From: Pontibacter coccineus
Lineage (GTDB): Bacteria; Bacteroidota; Bacteroidia; Cytophagales; Hymenobacteraceae
Direction of reading: 5' to 3'
DNA length: 64,000 bases
Assembly: GCF_030546575.1 (NCBI RefSeq)
Contig: NZ_JAUOTN010000003.1
Span: forward strand, 496,001 to 560,000
Below, one piece after another: positions 53,216-61,590 of the stretch (positions within the stretch are counted from its first letter, which is position 1; each line of letters opens with the position of its first letter). The notes beneath the pieces were generated by a model. It saw only the letters and a program-made list of their open reading frames with translations. It was not told the DNA's origin and ran no database searches. The position numbers and the translations under genes are program-made.

Positions 53216-53683
53216 AGTTTAAACATTGAAATCAAAACAGGGCGCCAATGTACTAATAATTTGCGTCTGCATAGAGGTTAATTTTATTTCTGTTCACACT
53301 TAGCGGTTTCTACGGAGGGTGAACATTGTGTCGGTGCAGGCGCCCTATCAGTTGCTAACCAAAAACCTAGTGTATACGCAATTCGACCCCCAAGTGCTAT
53401 ACCTGTTCAGTAGATACTTATCTGTTCATGTTAACGGGCACTTGAGCATAACTGGATGTGATTGATGCTAGCTAGGCGCAGGTCTTGTAAACCTTGCAAG
53501 CGGGACAAATGTTTTAGACAGGGAAAGTGTAGTTACCCTTTAGAAATGAGGTGTGCAGGCTGACAATTGCCTCTTTCGTACTACATGATCGTAAACAGCA
53601 GCCGGGACGTGCGCGCTGTAGCATTTTCCGGCCTAAGCAACGCTCACGTGTAACTGAGGGCCTGCGCACAAAGTAAAAACCTT
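53216..53683. other. Intergenic stretch without recognisable genes
   Basis: In 468 bp I see no gene, no strong promoter and no stem-loop. It holds one GCTATACCTG motif copy near 53400. Confidence 0.5.
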
Positions 53684-53974
53684 ATGGCAAAGAAAGAAGA
53701 GGAACTGGTCTGTGAGCTCTGCGGCCGGGAGGTGCAGTACCTCACGCGGCACCACTTGGTTCCCCGCGAGGAGGGAGGCCGCTATGGGGCCACGGCCGAG
53801 CTGTGCCAGCCCTGTCACAGCACCCTGCACCTGACCTTCAGCAACCGCGAACTGGCCCTGCAGTACAACTCTATCCCTGCGCTGCAACAGGCCGAAGACC
53901 TGCAGAAATACCTCAAATGGGTGCGCAGCAAGCGTGTTGAGCGGATCTCCAACAGGCGCGGCCGCAGGCGCTAA
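53684..53974 (+). CDS. Small HNH-like zinc protein
   Basis: The 96-residue protein has CELCGREVQYLTRHHLVPRE, then CQPCHSTLHLTFSN: two CxxC pairs and the HH/H residues of an HNH (beta-beta-alpha-metal) site. The C-terminus is strongly basic (RVERISNRRGRRR). Small HNH proteins of this kind occur in Bacteroidetes and may cut or bind DNA. No partner methyltransferase or toxin gene is adjacent. It converges with pncB. Confidence 0.82.
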   Translation: MAKKEEELVCELCGREVQYLTRHHLVPREEGGRYGATAELCQPCHSTLHLTFSNRELALQYNSIPALQQAEDLQKYLKWVRSKRVERISNRRGRRR

Positions 53975-53987
53975 GGTATAGCACCCG

Positions 53988-55487
53988 CTAATGTGCCTGG
54001 CGCTCCTTCAAAGCAGCCTCGCCTTTCTCGCGAATGGCCAGCACCAGGTCGGTTTTAAACTGGTGGAAGCCCGCCTCCAGACCGGCCGGATAGCTGTGCG
54101 GGTTCAACAGGCGGCGGATGCTTTCGTGCAGCTTGCCGATCTCTTCTTTACGGTGCTTCCGGATGGCTTTCAGGTCAGGCAGCTCCTGGATGAGCTCTCC
54201 CTTTGCCAGTACAGGCTGCAGCAGGTCTTTGTAAGAAGTGCCTTCCGGCACAGCTTTGCGGCGGGTGTTGTCGAGCGGATTCACGATGAGCATCTTTTCT
54301 GGCAGCGGTTCTGCTTCGTTGAAGATCATGTCTCCCACAAAGCCATCTTCATCGTAAAAGCGGCGCACCTGCTGTATACCTGGGTTAGAGGTTTTTTCGA
54401 GTTGCTCCGACAGTTTCAGGGTATAGTTCCACTCCCCGTTCTCCTGTTTAAAGGCTGCCAGCTTGTATACCCCGCCCAGCGCAGGCTGGTCATAGGCTGT
54501 CACCAGTTGCGTACCGATTCCCCAGACATTGATTTTGGCGCCTTGCTGTTTGAGGCTGTTCACAATGTTTTCGTCCAGGTCGTTGCTGGCTACAATGTTG
54601 GTATCGGTCATGCCCGCCTCGTCGAGCAGCTTGCGGGCCTCGATGCTGAGGTAGGTCAGGTCGCCGGAATCCAGTCGGATGCCCTTTAGCTTAAAGCCAG
54701 TAGCATACAGCTTTTTGGCTACCTCAATGGCGTGGCGCACGCCTTCCAGTGTGTTATAGGTGTCCACCAGAAACACCGAGTCGTGGGGGAAGGCCTTGCC
54801 GTAGGCTTCAAAGGCGTCTGCTTCGCTTTCAAATGCCTGCACCCAGCTGTGGGCGTGGGTGCCGCTCACTGGTATACCGAAGAGCTTGCCGGCCAGCAGG
54901 TTGGAGGTGGCATCCACTCCTCCCACATAGGCGGCTCTGGCAGCGGCCAGCGATCCGTCTATACCCTGGGCACGGCGCATGCCGAACTCACTCACCAGGT
55001 CATCTTTGGCCGCTTCTTTGATGCGGGCCGCTTTGGTCGCGATCAGCGTCTGAAAGTTCACGATCGTAAGCAGGGGCGTTTCCACGAGCTGCGCCTGCAG
55101 GAGCGGTCCGCGGACCCGGATCAGGGGCTCACTCGGAAACACGACACTTCCCTCCGGTATGGCATCCACGTCGCAGGTAAAGCGAAGGTCGCGCAGGTAG
55201 TCCAGGAAAGCCTGCTCAAACAGCGGCTCGTTGTGGCCGCTGCGCAGGCTGCCCAGGTATGCCAGGTCCTCTTCCGTGAATTGCAGCTGCTGCAGATACT
55301 CCACCACATGGGCCAATCCGGCCGCCACCGTATAGCCTCCTTTAAAAGGCGCCTTGCGGAAATAGAGATGAAAGACGGCCTCCCGCTCTGCTATACCTTC
55401 TTTCCAGTAGCCGTAGGCCATGGTAAGCTGGTAAAGGTCGGTCAGGAGGGAAAGGGAACTGCGGTATAGCTGCTGAAGGGTTGACAT
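53988..55487 (-). CDS. pncB: Nicotinate phosphoribosyltransferase
   Basis: PncB makes nicotinate mononucleotide from nicotinate and PRPP in NAD salvage. The 499-residue protein fits the family: LLTDLYQLTMAYGYWKEG at the N-terminus, FELYFRK-like VFHLYFRKAPFKGGYTVAAGL, and FGMRRAQG with the conserved Arg pair. GVDATSNLLAGKLFGIPVSGTHAHSWVQAF carries the active-site His. GIRLDSGDLTYLS and the WGIGTQLVTAYDQPALGGVYKL region complete the barrel. The long C-terminal part is typical of the larger form. The start is ATG 55487. Confidence 0.95.
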   Translation of the reverse strand: MSTLQQLYRSSLSLLTDLYQLTMAYGYWKEGIAEREAVFHLYFRKAPFKGGYTVAAGLAHVVEYLQQLQFTEEDLAYLGSLRSGHNEPLFEQAFLDYLRDLRFTCDVDAIPEGSVVFPSEPLIRVRGPLLQAQLVETPLLTIVNFQTLIATKAARIKEAAKDDLVSEFGMRRAQGIDGSLAAARAAYVGGVDATSNLLAGKLFGIPVSGTHAHSWVQAFESEADAFEAYGKAFPHDSVFLVDTYNTLEGVRHAIEVAKKLYATGFKLKGIRLDSGDLTYLSIEARKLLDEAGMTDTNIVASNDLDENIVNSLKQQGAKINVWGIGTQLVTAYDQPALGGVYKLAAFKQENGEWNYTLKLSEQLEKTSNPGIQQVRRFYDEDGFVGDMIFNEAEPLPEKMLIVNPLDNTRRKAVPEGTSYKDLLQPVLAKGELIQELPDLKAIRKHRKEEIGKLHESIRRLLNPHSYPAGLEAGFHQFKTDLVLAIREKGEAALKERQAH

Positions 55488-55621
55488 GTTGCTGTGTATT
55501 GATAATGCTGTAAAAAACGAAAGGCAGGATAACTGGATGTTCCGGCAATCTGGTACAATGGTCCTGCTGTTAAGAACGCCCTAATTTAAGGGATGACATC
55601 AGATTTAGCTATATTTAAGGC

Positions 55622-56689
55622 ATGATAAAGCGACAGTTTATACCTTTTGGCGAAGTAAAAGAGAAGAAGGCCATCATCGTAGACAGCATGCACCCCAACG
55701 GACTGGTGCTCTCGCATTGGCGCGGTGCGCCCACCCCTGCTGAAGTGCGTGACGATACCAGCGCTGCCATGGTTCTGCATGCGCTCCGCCTCAACCTGCC
55801 CGGTTTGGAGCTGCCTTACGTCACGGCCAATCACTTCGACATCGACGGATTTGTGGGCGTGTGGAGTCTGCTGAACCCGGAGGTGGCGCTGGAGAACGAG
55901 GAGCTGCTGCGCCTGATGGCCCACATCGGCGACTTCCGGGAGCTGGACCTGAACCACCCGCTGGCAGGGGAGGCCCTGAAGCTGGTCTGCTGGCTCAACA
56001 CCCGCGAGCGCGACATGTTCTACGCCCCCTTTGCCGCCGACGAGTCTGAGGAGAAAGAAGCGAAGCGCTGCGTCGATAAGTTCAGGTATTTCCTGCGGGA
56101 GTTCGGCCGCGTGCTGCAAGACCCGGACTGGGAAAAACCAGTTTGGGAAGAGGAAGTGGCGGACGTGCTGCTCGGCTACCGCGACATGTACAAGCCCGAC
56201 ACCAAACTGCAGCGCTTTCCTGACGTGGGCCTGATCGTTATCAATACCCAGAAACCGGTGCATTACTATGCCTTGTTTAGCCGCACGATCGGCTTTGACA
56301 TCGTGCTGAGCTGCTACGAAGGCAACCGTTACGAACTGGAGTATAAGTACACCACCTGGGTGGACTTTACTTCAAGGCCTACGCTGCCCCGCATCAGCCT
56401 GAAGCCGCTGGCCGGACAGCTCAATGCCCTGGAAACCTCCGGCTATACCTGGACGGCGGACAGTTTTACCGAAACCGGACCGTTGCTGCGCCTCGAAGGA
56501 AAAGACCTCTCGCGTACGGAGCGCTACGACCATCCGACCACCCGTGAGATCTATGCCTCGTCTATACCTGCTGACGAAATGAAGCAACTGGTCGTGGACT
56601 ACTTCCGGGAAAAGTACGCAGGTATAGTGCCAAAGCACTACTGGACCTGGGAGGAAGTGAAGGGACTGAACAAGGAGATAGGCAAATAG
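55622..56689 (+). CDS. Conserved protein, DUF6687-like
   Basis: The 355-residue soluble protein begins QFIPFGEVKEKKAIIVDSMHPNGLVLSHW and then has DDTSAAMVLHALR, VTANHFDIDGFVGVWSLLNP and LVIVINTQ-like GLIVINTQKPVHYYALF. These match my memory of the Bacteroidetes/Actinobacteria DUF6687 family; no function is known. The conserved NHFDIDG with its Asp/His pair suggests metal binding, as inference. It has no signal peptide. Confidence 0.68.
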   Translation: MIKRQFIPFGEVKEKKAIIVDSMHPNGLVLSHWRGAPTPAEVRDDTSAAMVLHALRLNLPGLELPYVTANHFDIDGFVGVWSLLNPEVALENEELLRLMAHIGDFRELDLNHPLAGEALKLVCWLNTRERDMFYAPFAADESEEKEAKRCVDKFRYFLREFGRVLQDPDWEKPVWEEEVADVLLGYRDMYKPDTKLQRFPDVGLIVINTQKPVHYYALFSRTIGFDIVLSCYEGNRYELEYKYTTWVDFTSRPTLPRISLKPLAGQLNALETSGYTWTADSFTETGPLLRLEGKDLSRTERYDHPTTREIYASSIPADEMKQLVVDYFREKYAGIVPKHYWTWEEVKGLNKEIGK

Positions 56690-57019
56690 CAGCCATCCCT
56701 GGTGCCTCTACCTTAGCTTTTTCTAGAACAGAAGAAACTGGAAAAAAGGGCGTACTCATTGTCTCTTTAATAATGGATTTTTACAAGTTAAACTGTCTAG
56801 CCGCACAGCTGAGTTTTGTATTTGACTCGGGTCCTTTGTTCAGCTTTCTGTTATCATACGAACAGACCAAAGCGTCTATAAGTCAAGTATAGGCGGGCGG
56901 GCTTTTTGTGTCTGAGATGATGCCGGTCATTTTTATTGGCAAGATTAAAGCGCATTTTTGCTTCGGTACGTATACATAGTGAATCTCTGATATAGACCGC
57001 CTACCAACCACCAGACAAC
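56690..57019. other. Intergenic stretch without recognisable genes
   Basis: In 330 bp nothing beyond general AT-rich DNA is seen. No TAnnTTTG element for the UspA gene and no GGTATA core were found. Confidence 0.45.
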
Positions 57020-57865
57020 ATGAAAAAAATACTTTGCCCCACCGACTTTTCTAAAACAGCAAACAAAGCGCTGGAATACGCTGTGCTGATCGCCCGTCAG
57101 TCAGGAGGGCACCTCACCCTGCTGCATGTGGTGCACCTGCCCATTGTCGATACTTCTGAAACCGCACTGGTGGCCAGCGAGTTGCTCGGGGAGCAGATGC
57201 GGGATGCCGAAGTGCGACTGGTAAGCCTTTGTCGCGAAATAGAGGAGCGGCATGGCGCAAACCGAGCTGACGGGTTTACCTGCGACTACATCATCAAGGA
57301 GGCCTTGTTAACTGACATTGCCGAGCACCTGACCAAGACCGTCGGGTACGACCTGATCGTGATGGGCACAACGGGCGGCGGCAATGCGCTTGAGGAGCTG
57401 TTGATCGGAAGCAATGCCGAAGCGGTGATGGAGCAGGTGAAATGCCCGGTATTGTCTATACCTTCCACAGTCGCACAACCGCACATCAGCAAAATTATTT
57501 ATGCTTCGGACTATGCCGCCGATGATATAGCCACCCTGCGCGAAGTGTTGGACTTTGCAGCCATGTTCGGGGCTAGCGTCGATGTGGTGCACGTAAACAA
57601 AGCAGGACGCACGAGCGACAGGAAAACCGGTTTTATGCAGGAGATTGCGCAGGCTTTCCCGGGTGCTCCCATCCATTTCGAGGAAGTGGCCAGCAAGCAC
57701 CGCACCGACGGTATAAAAGAATACTACAACGCGTCAGGCGGCGACATGGTCGCCATTCTGCGGCGTGAAAAAGGCTTCCTGCGGGAGCTCTTCTCGCAGA
57801 GCCTGGCCGAAAAAATGACATACCAGGCAGAAGTGCCTTTGCTGGTATTGAAAGGCAGAAAGTAA
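57020..57865 (+). CDS. Tandem universal stress protein
   Basis: The 281-residue protein consists of two UspA domains. The first (1-150) has LCPTDFSKTANKALEYAVLIARQ, LLHVVHLP and the ATP-loop-like VMGTTGGGNALEELLIGSNAEAVMEQVKCPVLSIP. The second (160-281) has IIYASDYAADDIATLREVLDFA and VDVVHVNKAG, but its G-x-x-G loop is degenerate, with a LREKGFLREL-like stretch in place. Tandem Usps bind ATP with one domain and help survival under stress. The gene is followed by a strong bidirectional terminator. Confidence 0.92.
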   Translation: MKKILCPTDFSKTANKALEYAVLIARQSGGHLTLLHVVHLPIVDTSETALVASELLGEQMRDAEVRLVSLCREIEERHGANRADGFTCDYIIKEALLTDIAEHLTKTVGYDLIVMGTTGGGNALEELLIGSNAEAVMEQVKCPVLSIPSTVAQPHISKIIYASDYAADDIATLREVLDFAAMFGASVDVVHVNKAGRTSDRKTGFMQEIAQAFPGAPIHFEEVASKHRTDGIKEYYNASGGDMVAILRREKGFLRELFSQSLAEKMTYQAEVPLLVLKGRK

Positions 57866-57876
57866 GGTATAAGCCG

Positions 57877-57920
57877 ATAAAAAAAGTGGCCGCCCCGAAA
57901 GAGGCGGCCACTTTTTTTAT
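57877..57920. terminator. Bidirectional terminator after the UspA gene
   Basis: ATAAAAAAAGTGGCCGCC (57877-57894) and GGCGGCCACTTTTTTTAT (57903-57920) form a perfect 18-bp stem around CCGAAAGA. It also serves the minus-strand gene ending at 57947. Confidence 0.95.
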
Positions 57921-57946
57921 ATCCTTTTGCTAGTTTGGCGCTGCTC

Positions 57947-58336
57947 TCAAAGGCCTGTCTCAAACTGGACGGAATTCTCGTCGAAAACATAGGCAAGGTC
58001 GGCGCTGCAGGTTTCGCAGTTGTAGCGGTCAAAAGCCTCGACGGCGCGTGGCAGCGACAGGTTGCGGAAAGTGCTCGCGCAGCTGATCAGCACCGGGCAA
58101 TCGTGTTTCTGGTGGAAAGTATCCTCGGCTGGGTCCATGCAAATGTATACCCGCTTTTTCTCCACTCCTTTGAAAGAATAGAACTCAGGCTTTGGACGGG
58201 GCTCGCGCTTTACTGTGTCGGCAATTGCACTTGTCTCTTGCACGGCAGTTTGCTCTGTTTGCGCGTTGTCAGGTGATTGGCAGCCAGCCAGCGAGATGAG
58301 CAGGCCAAACATACCTGCCAGGGTCTTCTTGAACAT
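57947..58336 (-). CDS. Lipoprotein with Cys/His module
   Basis: The 129-residue lipoprotein has lipobox LAGC (Cys about 19) and a disordered linker. A module of about 55 residues then has the pattern VYICM-x7-FH-x3-DC-x2-LISC-x(12)-A-x(7)-NCETC. The same pattern ends the next gene upstream (VYLC...YH...NC..LKRC...SC). The spacing of Cys and His suggests a small zinc site, by inference. It is the second gene of a same-strand pair with the thermonuclease gene, 46 bp apart. No family name is known to me. Confidence 0.78.
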   Translation of the reverse strand: MFKKTLAGMFGLLISLAGCQSPDNAQTEQTAVQETSAIADTVKREPRPKPEFYSFKGVEKKRVYICMDPAEDTFHQKHDCPVLISCASTFRNLSLPRAVEAFDRYNCETCSADLAYVFDENSVQFETGL

Positions 58337-58381
58337 ATCAGTGTTAGGTTGGATAGAATGCTATACCTAAAATAGGCGGAA

Positions 58382-59215
58382 TTATTTAGGGCTGCAAGAT
58401 TTATCAGCCCGTCTGTTGTGTTGGCGGATCGCCTCGGCTTCTGTAACCGTGATGACCTGCTCTTTGCAACGCTTCAACACGGAGCAGTTCGTGCTATAGT
58501 GGTAAACAGATGAGCCAGAGCTATCGCAAAGGTATACCTGGCGTTTGGAGGCGCCGGCAGGCACAGGGGCCTTGCTGTTGTCCACGGGAGCAGGCTTTTG
58601 CTTGCGGAAATCCCAGGGAGCTACCGGGTTCGGGTCCTGCCAGAGGCCACGCTTAAAACGGCGTGCATCCGCTTCCAGGTTAGCCAGGGTTTTGTCTTTG
58701 GAGTAGGCGGTGTAGTGCCAGGCAAAGCCTTCGCGCACCAGTTCCTCGTTCAGGCTTCGGCCATCCGGCAGGATGATCGTGCCCACGGTGCGGCCGTAGC
58801 GATCTTTGTTGCCTTCGATCAGGCGCACGTTTTTGCCAAAGGCCAGGTCAGAGGCGAATTGCTTGGCCCGCTGTCCGTAGGCCTGGTTTTTCTCAGGCGT
58901 ATCGACGCCAAGCAGGCGTACCGTAATGGTTTGACCGTTGCGCAGCAGTTCAAAGGTGTCGCCGTCTTTCACACCCACCACCCGGTCGCCCGGCACCGTC
59001 GGAGCTTCCGTTTCCGGCACTGCCTCCGTTTTATCCCGTGGGACTACATCCGGCCTGGTAGGGTCTTCTGGTGGTGCAGTTGTTTCGGGTGTGTTTTGCT
59101 CCACAGCACCGCGGCGCTGACGGAATTCCTCCCGTGCTTTTTCATTGTCCTGCTTGCAGGCAGGCGCCGCCAGCAGGCTGGTGAATAGGAGTAGGTATAA
59201 GATGGACTTATTCAT
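58382..59215 (-). CDS. Thermonuclease-like lipoprotein with C-terminal Cys/His module
   Basis: The 277-residue lipoprotein (lipobox AAPAC, Cys about 20) has a Pro/Glu-rich linker. A staphylococcal-nuclease domain follows (about 80-210): KDGDTFELL, VRLLGVDTPEKNQ with catalytic Arg and Glu, and DRYGRTVGTI with the second Arg. GLWQDPNPVAPWDFRK ends the domain. It should cut DNA and RNA at the cell surface or in the periplasm. The last 50 residues repeat the Cys/His module of the gene downstream: VYLCDSSGSSVYHYSTNC, then L-K-R-C and a final SC. Confidence 0.92.
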   Translation of the reverse strand: MNKSILYLLLFTSLLAAPACKQDNEKAREEFRQRRGAVEQNTPETTAPPEDPTRPDVVPRDKTEAVPETEAPTVPGDRVVGVKDGDTFELLRNGQTITVRLLGVDTPEKNQAYGQRAKQFASDLAFGKNVRLIEGNKDRYGRTVGTIILPDGRSLNEELVREGFAWHYTAYSKDKTLANLEADARRFKRGLWQDPNPVAPWDFRKQKPAPVDNSKAPVPAGASKRQVYLCDSSGSSVYHYSTNCSVLKRCKEQVITVTEAEAIRQHNRRADKSCSPK

Positions 59216-59282
59216 GGGGCAAAGGTGCTGCTATTCTCCTTTTACCGCAAACAGAAGTATTTGTTTTTATGGAAGCCTCCAT

Positions 59283-59320
59283 TAAAAATGGCTGCCTCTT
59301 TTCAGAAGCAGCCATTTTTA
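59283..59320. terminator. Rho-independent terminator after the TPR kinase gene
   Basis: TAAAAATGGCTGC (59283-59295) pairs with GCAGCCATTTTTA (59308-59320). It is downstream of the minus-strand kinase gene that ends at 59339. Confidence 0.9.
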
Positions 59321-59338
59321 TAAATCTTAGAAAAGCCC

Positions 59339-61378
59339 CTAGGCTAGTTGCAGCTGTTCCGCTGCTTTTTCTTCTTTCTCCTGCACCGGAGGCGCATCAC
59401 TTTCTTTCTCTTCTTTCTTAACGGAGCAGGGGAGTGTGAACATGAACGTGCTGCCCATACCTGGTACACTTTCCACCCAGATCGCGCCGCCGTTGTGCTC
59501 CACGAAGTCTTTGCAGAGCGCCAGGCCCAGTCCGCTGCCTTTTTCGTTGGCTGTACCCCGGCTGGAGTAGCTGCCGCCACCAAACAGCTTCTGCTGCACC
59601 TCCGGCGTCATGCCTATACCTGTATCTTTGACCGATACCAGCACATGGTCGTCCTGCAGCCTGGCTGAGAGCGTCACGATGTCGCCGGCCTTGCAGAACT
59701 TGATGCCGTTGGAGATCAGGTTACGCAGCACCAAACGAATCATTTCCTTGTCGGCACAGCCAGCCAGGCTCGGATCGATCCGGTTATCCAGCACCACCTC
59801 TTTACTGCTGGCCACAGGCTGCAGCAATCGGATGTTCTCGTCAGCCAATTCGCGCAGCGGAAGTGGTTTCGGGTCGGCCTCGAAGCCTTCCATTTGCGCC
59901 CGGGCCCAGTCGAATAGGTTGTCGAGCATCCAGAGTACGTTCTGCTGTCCTTTTACTAAGCTATTGAAAAGTCCTTCCTGTTTGTCGGCCGGTACTTTGC
60001 CCATGGCCATCACATGCAGCAGTCCTTTGAGCGCCACCAGCGGGCCACGCAGGTCGTGGGCGATGACGGAGAAGAGCTTGTCCTTGATAGTGTTGAGCTG
60101 CGTAAGCTTTTCCTTCTGTATGTTGAGCTGCTGGGCCTGTTCCGTCAGTGCCTTCTGGTGCTGGTTCAGTGCTTGGTTCTTGTGCATGATCAGCTCGTTC
60201 TTCTGGGTGAGCAGCTTGTTAATGCGGCTCTGGTGCTGTCGTTCTCTGAAGAACACATAAGCCATGGCACATACCAACAACAGCAGTGCAATCGTGAAAT
60301 ATTGCACAATGCTGCGCTGCTCCAGTTTGCGCAGGTTCAGTTCCTGCTCGGCGCGGAGCAGCAGGTTTTCCTTGTCTTTTTGGGCGGTTTCGTACTTCAC
60401 ACGCTCCTGCGCGATGCGATCTGCTGCCCGTTCGTTGTGCAGGCTATCGTTGTAGGTGGTGTGCAGTGTCAGGTAGTAGTGGGCCATTTCAAAGTTGCCC
60501 ATGGCCGTGTAGATACGGTCCAGGATGGCGGCATTCTCGCGGAGCACATACTTGCCTTCGTACGCCCTGGCAAGTTCCATGCTGGCCAGCGCGTTATCGA
60601 GCGCTTTCTCGAATTTGCCGGCCTTTAGGTACGACTCGGCTTTGCCGCGCAGCACATACACCTCATCATGCTGACTGCCCAGGTCATTGGCTATCAGGTG
60701 GGCTTTGTTTAGGTAAGAGAGGGCGGTCTGGAAGTCGTTTTTGCCGTTATAGGCGTCTCCGATGTTGATGAGCGAGATCAGGATGCCCTGTTTGTCCTTC
60801 AGTTTTTCCTGGATAGGCAGTGCTTCCCGGTAGTAAACCAGCGCCAGGTCATACTTGCCCTGGTCCAGGTATACGCCACCGATATTGCTCAGGGCGCTGC
60901 TCATACGCAGGGTGTCCTGTGCCGTGGTGGCGAGTGAGAGTGATTTTTTATAGAGCGGCAGCGCCTCTTTGTGGTTATGCTGGTCGGCATACACATTGCC
61001 GATGTTGTTGTAGCTGGCACTCAGGTCTGACGGATCGCCCAACTTCTCGCGGATGCGGAGCGCCATGTAGTAAAACTGGACGGCCTTGTCGATATCGCCG
61101 AGCAGGTAGTGGCCGGAGCCGGTTTCATTGTAGGCCAGGGCCAGTAATTTGTCGTTACCCGCCTCCCGTGCCAAGTCCACCGCCTTGTTGCCGTACGCAA
61201 TGGTGGTTTTCGGATTGATGCTGTTATGCGCCTTGCTCAGTTCACAGTACAACTCAACTTTACGGGTTATATCCTCCGTCCGGTCCAATTCAGTCTTCAA
61301 ATCCTGGATCAGGATTTTTTGCTGCGGCTGAGTCAGGCCGATAAATAGGAATAAACGAGTCAGGAATAGTAGAAGCAT
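59339..61378 (-). CDS. TPR-domain sensor histidine kinase
   Basis: The 679-residue protein has a signal peptide and about seven TPRs outside the membrane (AYNETGSGHYLLGDIDKAVQFY, SYNNIGNVYADQHNHKEALPLY, ALSNIGGVYLDQGKYDLALVYY and others). A helix (FTIALLLLVCAMAYVFF) and a long coiled coil follow. The HisKA box is FSVIAHDLRGPLVALKGL, and the ATPase has NLISNGIKF, VKDTGIGMTPEV and GSGLGLALCKDFVEHNGG. A charged Glu/Lys tail ends it. The TPRs probably bind a peptide or protein signal. No response regulator gene is adjacent, so it is an orphan kinase. Confidence 0.93.
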   Translation of the reverse strand: MLLLFLTRLFLFIGLTQPQQKILIQDLKTELDRTEDITRKVELYCELSKAHNSINPKTTIAYGNKAVDLAREAGNDKLLALAYNETGSGHYLLGDIDKAVQFYYMALRIREKLGDPSDLSASYNNIGNVYADQHNHKEALPLYKKSLSLATTAQDTLRMSSALSNIGGVYLDQGKYDLALVYYREALPIQEKLKDKQGILISLINIGDAYNGKNDFQTALSYLNKAHLIANDLGSQHDEVYVLRGKAESYLKAGKFEKALDNALASMELARAYEGKYVLRENAAILDRIYTAMGNFEMAHYYLTLHTTYNDSLHNERAADRIAQERVKYETAQKDKENLLLRAEQELNLRKLEQRSIVQYFTIALLLLVCAMAYVFFRERQHQSRINKLLTQKNELIMHKNQALNQHQKALTEQAQQLNIQKEKLTQLNTIKDKLFSVIAHDLRGPLVALKGLLHVMAMGKVPADKQEGLFNSLVKGQQNVLWMLDNLFDWARAQMEGFEADPKPLPLRELADENIRLLQPVASSKEVVLDNRIDPSLAGCADKEMIRLVLRNLISNGIKFCKAGDIVTLSARLQDDHVLVSVKDTGIGMTPEVQQKLFGGGSYSSRGTANEKGSGLGLALCKDFVEHNGGAIWVESVPGMGSTFMFTLPCSVKKEEKESDAPPVQEKEEKAAEQLQLA

Positions 61379-61540
61379 AGGTACGTCTCTACAGTTTGGA
61401 TTACCGTAAATGATTCATTAGCAGGGAGCAATATAAGAATTTAATGGTTAATAATGCTAATACGGATATGGGAATAGAAAGGCTCTTTGGAAAAATGCAA
61501 TTTGCTAAAAGGCAAGGTGCCCTCACGCAGCACAAGAGGG

Positions 61541-61567
61541 TACAACTGCCGGATTCGGGCAGTTGTA
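61541..61567. terminator. Perfect hairpin beyond the sbcC stop, weak terminator
   Basis: TACAACTGCC (61541-61550) and GGCAGTTGTA (61558-61567) pair perfectly, downstream of the minus-strand sbcC end. No T tract follows on that strand, so the terminator role is uncertain. Confidence 0.4.
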
Positions 61568-61590
61568 GTCCTATGTTATGAAGTGGAAGT

